From assembly GCA_002070955.1 (NCBI GenBank), contig MWEK01000014.1, positions 52,872 through 116,871 on the forward strand: a stretch of 64,000 nucleotides of DNA, given 5' to 3'. Origin of the DNA: Planctomycetes bacterium ADurb.Bin069. GTDB taxonomy: Bacteria; Planctomycetota; UBA8108; UBA8890; UBA8898. A program made the translations under genes and the position numbers. Shown here in pieces: positions 27,825-35,897 of this stretch (the first letter of the stretch is position 1; every line of letters starts with the position of its first letter). The notes beneath the pieces are model-generated. The model ran no database searches, was not told where the DNA came from, and saw nothing but the letters and a program-made list of their open reading frames with translations.

Positions 27825-29426
27825 GTGAATCCACATCTGTTTTTCTGGTGCCTCACTTCGGCCCTGGCCGGATTTCTTTTCGGCTTCGACACGGTGGTCA
27901 TCTCCGGCGCGGAAGAAACCATTAAGGATCTGTGGAACTTGGGTGCCGGAGTTCACGGCGTTGCGGTCAGCATGGCGCTCTGGGGCACCGTTCTCGGCGC
28001 CCTGCTCGGCGGCTGGCCCACGGAGCGCATCGGCCGCAAGAAAACGCTGCTTTTCATCGGCGTCCTTTACTTCGTCTCCGCCGTCGCCTCGGCCTACGCC
28101 CCCGAGGTCTACTCCTTCATGTTCGCGCGCTTCATCGGCGGACTCGGCGTCGGCATCTCCACCGTGGCGGCGCCGCTTTACATCGCGGAGATCGCCCCGG
28201 CCGGGCTCCGGGGCCGCCTGGCGGGGATGTTCCAGTTCAACATCGTCTTCGGCATCCTCGTTGCGTTCATCTCCAACGCGCTGCTGGGCGGCGTGGGCGA
28301 GAACGCGTGGCGGTGGATGCTGGGCGTGGAAGCCTTTCCCGCCTTGATCTACACGCTCCTGTGTTTCGGGATACCGGAGAGCCCGCGCTGGCTCATCGCG
28401 CACCGCGGCGATCGCTCGGGGGGCATCGCCGTCTTCCGGCGCATCAACCCGAAGGCCTCCGCGGCCGAGATCGAGGCCACGGCGGACGAGATCGCCGCCG
28501 GCGTCAAGGACACGGCCGGCGCCGCGCGGTTCTGGACGGCTCGGCTCCGGGTGCCCATCGCCCTGGCCTTTCTGATCGCTTTCTTCAACCAGCTTTCGGG
28601 GATCAACGCGGTCCTTTACTTCGCGCCTCGGATCTTCTCCCTCACCGGGTTGGATCGCAGCGCCGCGCTGCTTCAGTCCGTGGGGATCGGGGCCACCAAC
28701 CTCGTGTTCACCTTCGTCGGCCTGTATCTGATCGACCGGCTCGGGCGGCGCACCCTGCTCTTCATCGGATCGTTCGGCTACATCGCCTCCCTCGGCCTCT
28801 GTGCCTGGGCCTTCTTCGCCTTCGCTCCGCAGTTCGATGTGGCCTCCAAGGCCATCGCCGTGAAGGGACTCCATGAGCAGCTCGAGACGGCGAAGGATCG
28901 CGGCGCCGCCGCGGGGAAATGCCGCGAGGCCGAGCGCGCGCTGGTGGCGGCCTCCTCGCGCGCCCAGTACCCGGGCCGGCCCGTGGCGATCCCGGAGGGC
29001 GCGGAACCGGCCGCCGTGAAAGCGATCGCCGAGGAGGCCCTCAAGGAAGCCTCGCGGCTGGCGGGCGCCGGCGGCGCGATGGTGCTTTTCTGCATCTTCG
29101 CCTTTATCGCCGCCCATGCGGTGGGGCAAGGCGCCGTGATCTGGGTTTTCATCAGCGAGATCTTTCCCAACCGAAACCGCGCCGCGGGCCAGGCGCTCGG
29201 GAGCTTCACGCACTGGATGTTCGCGGCCTTGCTCACCCTGGTTTTCCCCAAGGTGATCGAGGCGTTCCCGCCGGGGTTCATCTTCGCGTTCTTCTCCTTC
29301 ATGATGGTTCTGCAGCTTCTGTGGGTGAAGCTGATGGTCCCGGAGACCAAGGGGGTGCCCCTGGAGGAGATGGAGGAGAAGCTGGGAATCGGCAGATCCG
29401 CGGCGGGGAGTCCGGACTCCCGGTAA
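27825..29426 (+). CDS. MFS sugar porter (sugar:proton symporter family)
   Basis: 533 residues, 12 predicted membrane segments. Sugar porter marks are clear: FLFGFDTVVISGAE in segment 1, GGWPTERIGRKK after segment 2, RFIGGLGVGISTVAAPLYIAEIAPAGLRG in segments 4-5 (quoted in part), FNQLSGINAVLYFAP in segment 7, LIDRLGRRTL, and VFISEIFPNRNRA with VPETKG near the end. It imports a monosaccharide across the inner membrane. The sugar is unknown, but the GH78 neighbour suggests rhamnose or a co-released sugar. Odd feature: the loop between segments 9 and 10 (about residues 335-415) is some 80 residues long, charged and helix-like (LHEQLETAKDRG... EAERALV). The GTG start has GAAAGG upstream. Confidence 0.92.
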   Translation: MNPHLFFWCLTSALAGFLFGFDTVVISGAEETIKDLWNLGAGVHGVAVSMALWGTVLGALLGGWPTERIGRKKTLLFIGVLYFVSAVASAYAPEVYSFMFARFIGGLGVGISTVAAPLYIAEIAPAGLRGRLAGMFQFNIVFGILVAFISNALLGGVGENAWRWMLGVEAFPALIYTLLCFGIPESPRWLIAHRGDRSGGIAVFRRINPKASAAEIEATADEIAAGVKDTAGAARFWTARLRVPIALAFLIAFFNQLSGINAVLYFAPRIFSLTGLDRSAALLQSVGIGATNLVFTFVGLYLIDRLGRRTLLFIGSFGYIASLGLCAWAFFAFAPQFDVASKAIAVKGLHEQLETAKDRGAAAGKCREAERALVAASSRAQYPGRPVAIPEGAEPAAVKAIAEEALKEASRLAGAGGAMVLFCIFAFIAAHAVGQGAVIWVFISEIFPNRNRAAGQALGSFTHWMFAALLTLVFPKVIEAFPPGFIFAFFSFMMVLQLLWVKLMVPETKGVPLEEMEEKLGIGRSAAGSPDSR

Positions 29427-29483
29427 GGCGCCTTGCCGCCCGGCGCCGGACCCGGCGCGCCGCCGTTTCAGGAGGCTCCGCTC

Positions 29484-32186
29484 ATGATAAGCGCCGGCCT
29501 GTCGGCCTTGATTTTACTCGCGGGCGACGCCGCTCCGCCGCTGCCGGCGTTTGACTTGACGACGGCGGCGGGCCGCGAGGGATGGGAAGGCCTGCACGAT
29601 GTGGGGCCGCTTGAGGGCACCGCCGAGGGGCTGGCCATCGCGATCACGGGCGGCGACCCGTACATCGCGGGTCCGGCCCGCGATTATCCCCGCGGCGTGC
29701 CCTTGTGGCTGATCGTCCGCCTCAAGAGCGAGCAGGGCGGCACGGCGCAGGTGTTCCACTACACGGCCTGGCCGCGCGAGGAAGCCTCGGTGCGGTTCGC
29801 GGTGCCCGCCGGGATTTGGCATGAAGCGCGCGTGCCGCTGCCGGCGCTCGATGGGCGCACGCGGCTGCGCTTCGACCCGCCGGGAAGCGGCGGCGTGTGC
29901 GTATTGGCGAGCTTGCGGTGCGAGGCGCGGGTGGCGCCGAGGGCGCCCGCGTGGCCCAAGCCGGAAGCGCCGCGGCTCGGCGCGGGGGCGCTCGAGGTGC
30001 GGAGCGCCGATCTGTGTCTGCGCCACGGGAAAGGTTGGGGCGAGTTCGCGCTGAGCGTGGACGGCCGCGAGATGGCCATCGGCTGGAACCGACCGCTTCT
30101 GGGCTACGAGGACGGGGGCGCGACGCGATGGGTGGATGTGCGCGCGGCGGGCACGACGACGGTGGAGGCGGAGGAGGGCGTCTTGACGACGCGTGCCGAA
30201 GTGCGCGACCCCGACGGAGCCACCTGGACGATCGCGCAGCGGTTCGCGCCCCACCCGCGGGCCGCGGGGGCCATCGAGGTGCTCACGCGGGTGCGGACGG
30301 ATCGCGACCGCGCGGCGCTCTTCGTGCCCTTGCTCGTCCTCTGCCCGGGCGCGGGGACGTACGGAACGGCCAAGACGCAGGCGCTCTTCGCCGGCGTGGA
30401 ATACCTGGACGCGAACGAGCCCTCCAGTTCCGAGGCGGATGTGATCGGCCCGCGGTCGCAGCGTCAGGTTCCCGACTCGCTCATGGTGACCATGCCGCTC
30501 ATGGCCCTCCTCCACGAAGGGCGGTGGGTCGCCCTGGCGTGGGAAGAGCCGGAGAGGTTCGCGGCGCTCTTCGACTCGCCCGACCGGGTGTTGAAAGCCG
30601 GCGGCCATGTGATGGGTCTGCTCCTGCCCCACGCCGACGGCGAGGATGTGCGCCCGGAGGGCGGCCTGTTGCCCTATTCGGGGCAACTGCTGCGCGCGGG
30701 CGAGGAGACGACGCTGAAGGCCGTGCTGCTGGGCGGCACGGGCCGGAGCGTCGTGCCCGCGATCGAGCGTTGGGTCGCGCTGCGGGGCCTGCCGCCCGTC
30801 CCCGACGCGAGGCCGGACCTGGCGGGCTATGTGCGGCTGGCGGCGACCGGCTGGTTGGATTCGGACATTCGCGCCGGCAACCGCTATCGCCACGCCTTTC
30901 CCGGCGGTTTCCCGCCCCAGCCCGCGGCCGATGCGGCCCTCTGGCTGGACTGGCTGGCGGCGCGGGAAGGCGATGCCGCCCTGGCCGCGCGCCTGCGCGA
31001 GGCCGCGGCGGGAGCGCTGGCGGAGGCGCCGGCGGACTACCACGCGGCGGTGGGGCACGTGCACTGCCCCGCGGCGCCGCTGCTTTACGGGCATGTCGCC
31101 GAGGCGGTGCGGGCGGCCCGTGATCACGGGTACGCGCTGCTGCGGCGCTTCGAGCCGGACGGCTCCGTGCGCTATAAGGCCGGCGCCGTCGACTACGGCA
31201 GGACGCACTTCGCTCCCGAGGCCAACGGCTTGACGGCGCAGGTCGTGCGGACGCTCCTGGAGGCGGCGGCCTTCAGCGGCGATCCGCCGCTCCTGGAGGA
31301 AGGGCTGCGCGCGCTGCGGGCCATGGACAAGTTCGAGCACGGCGTGCCCCGCGGCGCGCAGACGTGGGAGTGTCCGCTTCACACGCCCGATATCCTGGCC
31401 TCGGCCCACCTCGTGCGGGCGTATACGCTGGGGTACGAGCTGTCGGGAGAAGCCCGTTGGCTGGAATCGGCGCGCCGCTGGGCGTGGACCGGCGTCCCGT
31501 TCGTCTACCTGCGCGACCCGACGGGCGTGGCGGGAGGCAGGTACGCGACCATCGCCGTCCTAGGCGCGACGAATTGGCGGGCGCCGATCTGGTTCGGCCT
31601 GCCGGTTCAGTGGTGCGGCCTGGTGTATGCCGACGCGCTGTACCGGCTCGCGCCGCACGATCCGGGCGGGCCGTGGCGACGGCTTGCCGACGGCATTGCC
31701 GCCTCGGGAGTCCAGCAGACCGTCCCGTTGGACGGCGACGCGCAGCGGCGCGGATTGCTGCCGGATTCCTTTACGCTGCGCACCGGCGGCCGGAACGATC
31801 CGGCGATCAATCCCGCGACGGTCCAGGCCTGCGCGCTGCGCCTGTACGGGCAGGCGGCGGCGTACGACCTGGCGAGCTTCCGCAAGAGCGGCGTGCTCGT
31901 TCACGCGCCGGGCGCGATCGTCGATCGCCGCGATGGCGAGGGCGCCGCGGGGTTCAGGATCCAGGGTTGCGTCCGGGAGGAATACCACGTACTCGTCACG
32001 GGGCTGCGGGGACGGACCCTGGAACGCGTCACGGCGAAAGGGCCGACAGGGGCGGAAGCCCTCGCCGGAGCGGTCCAAACCGGTGCGGACGGAGCGTGGG
32101 CCGCGCTGCGCCTCCGAGGCGATGCGGCCGTGGAGATCGCGGTGAGCCCCGGGGCGGCCGCCGCCTCCCCGCCGGGAAGGCGGTGA
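29484..32186 (+). CDS. Large secreted protein, possible (alpha/alpha)-barrel glycan-active enzyme
   Basis: 900 residues from the ATG at 29484, chosen because AGGAGG lies ten bases upstream and it gives a short signal peptide (ISAGLSALILLAG). I do not recognise the family with certainty. The first part (to about 180) looks like a beta-sandwich carbohydrate-binding region. The middle (about 450-800) is helix-rich with spaced aromatic and acidic motifs (ATGWLDSDIRAGNRY, ALWLDWLAAREGDAAL, HTPDILASAHLVRAYTLGYELSGEARWLESARRWAW, quoted as landmarks in part), typical of six-hairpin glycosidase or lyase barrels. The C-terminus is beta-rich. It follows the sugar porter by 57 bases without an own promoter, so it is probably cotranscribed and serves the same carbohydrate pathway. 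Confidence 0.7.
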   Translation: MISAGLSALILLAGDAAPPLPAFDLTTAAGREGWEGLHDVGPLEGTAEGLAIAITGGDPYIAGPARDYPRGVPLWLIVRLKSEQGGTAQVFHYTAWPREEASVRFAVPAGIWHEARVPLPALDGRTRLRFDPPGSGGVCVLASLRCEARVAPRAPAWPKPEAPRLGAGALEVRSADLCLRHGKGWGEFALSVDGREMAIGWNRPLLGYEDGGATRWVDVRAAGTTTVEAEEGVLTTRAEVRDPDGATWTIAQRFAPHPRAAGAIEVLTRVRTDRDRAALFVPLLVLCPGAGTYGTAKTQALFAGVEYLDANEPSSSEADVIGPRSQRQVPDSLMVTMPLMALLHEGRWVALAWEEPERFAALFDSPDRVLKAGGHVMGLLLPHADGEDVRPEGGLLPYSGQLLRAGEETTLKAVLLGGTGRSVVPAIERWVALRGLPPVPDARPDLAGYVRLAATGWLDSDIRAGNRYRHAFPGGFPPQPAADAALWLDWLAAREGDAALAARLREAAAGALAEAPADYHAAVGHVHCPAAPLLYGHVAEAVRAARDHGYALLRRFEPDGSVRYKAGAVDYGRTHFAPEANGLTAQVVRTLLEAAAFSGDPPLLEEGLRALRAMDKFEHGVPRGAQTWECPLHTPDILASAHLVRAYTLGYELSGEARWLESARRWAWTGVPFVYLRDPTGVAGGRYATIAVLGATNWRAPIWFGLPVQWCGLVYADALYRLAPHDPGGPWRRLADGIAASGVQQTVPLDGDAQRRGLLPDSFTLRTGGRNDPAINPATVQACALRLYGQAAAYDLASFRKSGVLVHAPGAIVDRRDGEGAAGFRIQGCVREEYHVLVTGLRGRTLERVTAKGPTGAEALAGAVQTGADGAWAALRLRGDAAVEIAVSPGAAAASPPGRR

Positions 32187-32258
32187 CCGCCCCGGGATTC
32201 CGCCTTGCGGATCCGCGCGCGGGGCGCGAACGCCGCCGCGCCCGCGGACGGGCCGATC

Positions 32259-33692
32259 TCAGCCTTCCTCCACGACGTTGAAGCGCATCAACCGTCCGAG
32301 GTGGCGCAGGCTGTCCATGTGGTTGCCGTACACGACGACCCTGTGGAGCAAGGTCATGGCGTCCTCGGTGTCCAGAACGCTGCTCCAGTTGGCGGCCATC
32401 GCCGCGGCGTCGCGCACCTCGGTGACGATCTGCGTGCGGCAGGCCCTGACCGAGCGCTCGGGAACCTCGACGATCTTGCCGGTCGAGGCCAGCATGGTGT
32501 CGAGGTTGACCAGCTTGGTGCGCGTCACGGTCTCGCCCAAGCGGTACTGGACCTCGGGAACGCAGCCGCTGCCGCCCACCTCGGAATGCCCGCGGAGGAG
32601 ATACGGCGCCGGCTTCCCGTTCGGGCCGTCCATCATGAGCGGCGCCGTGCAATGGGCGGTCCACAGAACGTTGCGGGAAGTGTCGAAGGTCGCGTTGCCT
32701 TGGAACCCGGGACGATCGATGGCGTACTGGAAGAGCAGCATGGTCAGGAGCGAGTCCATGTCGCCCTCGCAGGCCGCCGGGATGCCGGCATCGCGCAGGC
32801 GCGTGAAGCCCAGGCAGGGGAACCCCTTCGCCAGCCAGCCCATGCAGGTGCCGATGGCGAGCCCCTGGGAATGCTGCTGCCGCATCAGGTTCTGGAGCGC
32901 CACGCTGATGCGCGCGGCCTTGACGATGTCGTCCTGATTGGGCTCGACGATCGCCTTGGCGCCCGACGACCAGCGCGCGGCCTCGGCGCGCACCTCGCCG
33001 TCATCGGCGGAGGAGATCAGGTCGTCGAAGGTCTTCTCGTCCACGGCGACCACATCGGCGCCCAGACGCTGCTTGATCTCGTCGGGGGACTGCGCCCGCG
33101 CCGTGCCCCGCGCGGGAGGGAAGAGGACGATCCGCGTCTGCCGCATCAGCGCCACGGTTCTGAGCAGGCGGAGCGCCCGCTCCAGTTCGTTGTAGTCGTT
33201 GGTGGGAAAGAGCGTGACCGGGTGGCCGCGGCGCTGCCAGCGGTGGGGGTACATCCAGTCGTGTCCGCTGGCCGGAAGGGAGAAAACCACCATGGGATGG
33301 TTCCCTTCGAGAATCGGATGGACTAGCTGCGTCAGGGAGAAGCAGTTGAGGTTGATGGCCAGGACCGGCGCGTCAGGACCCGCCTGGGCCAGCAGCGCCG
33401 CGGTCTGGGCGCTGCTGTTCGAATCGCCGATGAGCAGCTCCACGTTCCCGAGCTTCTTCTCGGCCTCCTCCAGCCGCGCGCGCATGGCCGCCTTTTGCTT
33501 CGGGTCGGCGTTCCAGCCGCGGTCCTCGGGTCCGGGAGGACCGCTGAAAATGACGCAGATCCGCGCCTTCTTCATGGGCTTGGGCGGAGTGTCCGCAACC
33601 CACGCATGCGCCCAGGCCGCGCCCGCGAGCATGAAGCCGCCGGCCGCCGCTCCGGTGCCAATGAACTGCCGCCGCGTGCACTGTTCACACAT
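32259..33692 (-). CDS. TAT-signal protein with L-fucose/L-arabinose isomerase-like fold
   Basis: 477 residues from the ATG at 33692 (AAAGGAA upstream). The N-terminus CTRRQFIGTGAAAGGFMLAGAA is a twin-arginine signal. The body has the pattern of the fucose isomerase family C-terminal region: GIPAACEGDMDSLLTMLL, an aspartate-containing TFDTSRNVL and the AHCTAPLMM histidine, which in the isomerases bind the metal. The N-terminal half has alpha/beta domain features (ICVIFSGPPGPEDRGW, LIGDSNSSAQTAALLAQAG). Known isomerases of this group are cytoplasmic, so an exported member is unusual. It may be a binding or regulatory relative. It has its own promoter and is divergent from the small EF-Tu-domain gene. 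Confidence 0.82.
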   Translation of the reverse strand: MCEQCTRRQFIGTGAAAGGFMLAGAAWAHAWVADTPPKPMKKARICVIFSGPPGPEDRGWNADPKQKAAMRARLEEAEKKLGNVELLIGDSNSSAQTAALLAQAGPDAPVLAINLNCFSLTQLVHPILEGNHPMVVFSLPASGHDWMYPHRWQRRGHPVTLFPTNDYNELERALRLLRTVALMRQTRIVLFPPARGTARAQSPDEIKQRLGADVVAVDEKTFDDLISSADDGEVRAEAARWSSGAKAIVEPNQDDIVKAARISVALQNLMRQQHSQGLAIGTCMGWLAKGFPCLGFTRLRDAGIPAACEGDMDSLLTMLLFQYAIDRPGFQGNATFDTSRNVLWTAHCTAPLMMDGPNGKPAPYLLRGHSEVGGSGCVPEVQYRLGETVTRTKLVNLDTMLASTGKIVEVPERSVRACRTQIVTEVRDAAAMAANWSSVLDTEDAMTLLHRVVVYGNHMDSLRHLGRLMRFNVVEEG

Positions 33693-33802
33693 GAGAGTTC
33701 CTTTCTTGAACGGGATCCGGTCCTCGTTGACGATAAACCGCGCTCCGGGCGGCGCGCGCGCCGCGGGAGACAGCGTCTCAAAGAAGCGCGGACCTGAGAA
33801 AG

Positions 33803-33831
33803 AGTGTAGCGAAGTACGGCCGGGCTGACAA
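33803..33831 (-). promoter_or_regulatory. Promoter of the fucose-isomerase-like gene
   Basis: Minus strand: TTGTCA, 17-base spacer, TACACT, about 110 bases before the ATG at 33692. Confidence 0.7.
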
Positions 33832-33897
33832 GCACGCGCCGATGCCTTCCGTGGGCGCGGGCGTGAAAGACCGCGGAGAGTCGGCGCGGGCGGGAGA

Positions 33898-33926
33898 TTG
33901 ACCCGCCGCCGGCGCCCGGCTACCAT
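33898..33926 (+). promoter_or_regulatory. Promoter of the EF-Tu-domain gene
   Basis: TTGACC, 17-base spacer, TACCAT, about 87 bases before the ATG at 34013. It is divergent from the promoter at 33803-33831. Confidence 0.65.
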
Positions 33927-34012
33927 GACGGCGCCGCGTGCCATCCCACCCATCCTCGCAGCAGCAACCCGCCGGCACGGGCGAAGGCCGCGGCGAAGGA
34001 AAGGAGGCTGCC

Positions 34013-34267
34013 ATGGCGGAAGAAAGGGAAATCGGCGTCGTCACCCACTACTTCGGCAAGGCCAAGGTCGCGGCGATCAAGCTCGCGGCGCCCCTGGCGG
34101 TGGGAAACACCGTTCGCTTCAAGGGGCACACGACCGACCTGGTCGAGAAAGTCGCGTCCATGCAGATCGAGCACCAACAGATCGCCGCGGCCAAAGCCGG
34201 CGACGCCGTGGGCATCGCCGTCACGGACCATGTCCGGGTCGGCGACAAGGTGTTCCTGGTGGTGTAG
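34013..34267 (+). CDS. Small protein of the EF-Tu domain 2 fold (translation elongation factor-like)
   Basis: 84 residues. The whole chain matches one translation-factor beta-barrel: a strand with IGVVTHYFGKAKVAAIKL, the loop VGNTVRFKGHTTDL, then VASMQIEHQQIAAAKAGDAVGIAV and VRVGDKVFLV, the pattern of domain 2 in EF-Tu/IF2-type GTPases (FEG...VKAG..V......VR.GD.V). It has no GTPase part. Free-standing copies occur in several bacterial phyla and archaea, with no settled function. The ATG at 34013 has AAGGAGG upstream. A strong hairpin at 34300 ends the transcript. Confidence 0.85.
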   Translation: MAEEREIGVVTHYFGKAKVAAIKLAAPLAVGNTVRFKGHTTDLVEKVASMQIEHQQIAAAKAGDAVGIAVTDHVRVGDKVFLVV

Positions 34268-34299
34268 CGCGTTCCCCGGTCCGCGCCCCTCGGAAAGGC

Positions 34300-34340
34300 G
34301 GCGGAGCCGCGGCAGCCTCCCGGGTTGCCGCGGCTCCGCC
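34300..34340. terminator. Bidirectional terminator-like hairpin
   Basis: A perfect 15-bp stem GGCGGAGCCGCGGCA / TGCCGCGGCTCCGCC with an 11-base loop, between the convergent ends of the EF-Tu-domain gene and the unknown secreted protein. It is followed by GTCGAAAAAC on the plus strand rather than a T-run. Confidence 0.6.
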
Positions 34341-34362
34341 CGCGTCGAAAAACGCCCGTCGC

Positions 34363-34497
34363 TTAGAACTTGATCTTCTGCTGCGTCGATTCCGTCTTGA
34401 AGGGGCCGGCGTCGGCGGTGCAGATCAGAGTCACGGTCTTGCCTTTCATGTTCTGGGGGCTACTCCATGTAGCCGAACATGTCCCGCCTCACCCATA
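34363..34497 (-). other. Coding-like extension after an in-frame TGA, with SECIS-like hairpin
   Basis: On the minus strand the TGA at 34491-34489 is followed in the same frame by 41 sense codons and then TAA (34365-34363). The translated extension starts GGTCSATWSSPQNMKGKTV and ends ESTQQKIKF. Its later codons end mostly in G or C like real genes here. The first seven or so do not, and they form a hairpin: CATGT, loop TCGGCT, ACATG (34481-34466), with outer GGC/GCC and GGG/CCC pairing around the TGA. A GG in the apical loop is what bacterial selenocysteine insertion elements carry. It sits about 14 bases after the TGA, slightly close. A plain nonsense mutation is the alternative. Confidence 0.5.
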
Positions 34498-35733
34498 CTG
34501 GAAGACGCCCTCGGCGAGGACCTCCCCTTTGTCGTCCTCGATGCGGTACTTGGGCGCACCGGGGCGGGAACGCACGCCGGTGCTCAGGCTGACGCAACTG
34601 ATCGTCGCGTCTTCCTTGCCCACGCCGAGCATCTTGAACATCATTAGGAGCGCGCTCGGGCCGGACTTGCGCGCGTCGATGGTCGGTTGGAGCGGCTCGC
34701 CCAGAGCGAGCGACCGCTCCTTTTTGCCCACGTAGAGGATGGATTCGCCGGGCGGCGGCGTCCCGTGCACGGACCAGATGTAGCCGCTTTCCGAGCGTGT
34801 GATCTCGTAGTCGACCAGGCGCCACTTCCCGAGGGGCAGGCGGGTCTTCTCGCTGGGCGACGCGACCATGATCCAGGTCTGCCCGCGCTCGTCGGAGAGG
34901 CTCAGGCGATCGATCCCCGTCGGAACCTCCACCGGACCGGTCGCGACCGTGGAGGCGCTCAGCGCCATCTCGCCCCTGACGAGGTCCGCGTTGAACTTGT
35001 AGCAGCCGTCCTCGATGACCAGGATGTCGCCGAGAATCCAACCCGCATCCGTCGGCAGCTTCTTGTCCTCTGGCGCCATGAACAGCCGGTCGGCGATGAG
35101 TTGGGATGAATCCTTGACCATCACGCGGACCTTCCCCGGCTTGTCGCCGAAGAAGCCGTTGACGTTGGCGTCCGAGAGAAACACGCGGCGCTTCTCGCCG
35201 GCGACCTCCGCAATGCCCGACCAGCAGCAGGCGCTCACGACGTGAATGAAGACGTTGTGCGCCACGAACTGGCCGCGGGCTTGGCGCAGATCCTCGACCT
35301 CGATGCGAAAGCAGTACGGCATGAGCTTGCTGCCGAGCTTGATCTTGCATTCGATGGCGGGAAACACGGAGGTGCCGCCGCTCGTCTTGCCCTCGCGGGG
35401 CGGCTCTCTCAGGATCTTGTCGGCGTTGTCATCGAAGTAGAGGCGGTCGAACCCGCCGCCGGTGGTGGAATCGATCACCATCAGGCGCGAAACCGAGCCG
35501 ATGTCGACCAGCGCGTAAAGCGCCTGCGGGCTCAGCTTCGGCAGCTTCCAGGCGCCCGAGGGCTTCGCGGCGAGCGTCTTGAGGAGCCGGCTCGATCCGA
35601 GCCCCGTGCCGGCCCGCGGGCTGGCTTCGTTGGACAAGGGCAGGAATTCGATCGGCGTTGTGGCGGCTCCGGCGATTCCCGCCAGACACAGGGAAAGGCA
35701 CGCCCGGAGCAACCCCGAAGATTCGGCCCGCAT
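34489..35733 (-). CDS. Unknown secreted protein ending at an in-frame TGA (candidate selenoprotein)
   Basis: 414 residues to the TGA, or 456 with readthrough. I do not recognise the family. The N-terminus is a signal peptide (LLRACLSLCLAGIAGA). The body is beta-rich with repeated acidic, DANVNGFFGDKPG-type segments and a cysteine pair in VVSACCWSGI. The last part (PKYRIEDDKGEVLAEGVFQYG) reads like the first half of an Ig-like sandwich that would be incomplete at the TGA. The following codons (GGTC...W..P..MKGKTVTL) supply the missing strands and give a U-G-G-T-C motif, which would suit a redox pair. I chose ATG 35733 for its AAGGAGG (GGAAAGGAGGTTGTGCCT) and signal peptide, rather than the upstream start at 35790. 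Confidence 0.75.
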   Translation of the reverse strand: MRAESSGLLRACLSLCLAGIAGAATTPIEFLPLSNEASPRAGTGLGSSRLLKTLAAKPSGAWKLPKLSPQALYALVDIGSVSRLMVIDSTTGGGFDRLYFDDNADKILREPPREGKTSGGTSVFPAIECKIKLGSKLMPYCFRIEVEDLRQARGQFVAHNVFIHVVSACCWSGIAEVAGEKRRVFLSDANVNGFFGDKPGKVRVMVKDSSQLIADRLFMAPEDKKLPTDAGWILGDILVIEDGCYKFNADLVRGEMALSASTVATGPVEVPTGIDRLSLSDERGQTWIMVASPSEKTRLPLGKWRLVDYEITRSESGYIWSVHGTPPPGESILYVGKKERSLALGEPLQPTIDARKSGPSALLMMFKMLGVGKEDATISCVSLSTGVRSRPGAPKYRIEDDKGEVLAEGVFQYG

Positions 35734-35825
35734 AGGCACAACCTCCTTTCCGGCCGCGCGACCGTACTCTGCGTTGCCGCCAGCATGCACGGGCGCGCTT
35801 AACCTCCCGGACTGAACGTGCCTTC

Positions 35826-35854
35826 ATCAGAGCACACATCGAGCCGGAGTGCAA
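35826..35854 (-). promoter_or_regulatory. Possible promoter of the unknown secreted protein
   Basis: Minus strand: TTGCAC, 17-base spacer, TCTGAT, about 93 bases before the ATG at 35733. The -10 is weak. Confidence 0.4.
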
Positions 35855-35897
35855 GCAGAAACATGGCGCGGCGCCGCGCGCCCGCCGGCGCGGCGGC

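Noticed and set aside
24663..29213. A 1,516-codon open frame on the minus strand opposite the rhamnosidase and sugar porter genes
   Set aside because: It is an antisense shadow of strongly coding genes in GC-rich DNA. It has no motif or ribosome site, and the plus-strand genes have clear GH78 and MFS signatures.
34363..34449. A separate 28-codon gene starting at the ATG of MKGKTV
   Set aside because: It has no ribosome site and is in frame with the preceding gene across a TGA, so the readthrough or nonsense reading explains it better.
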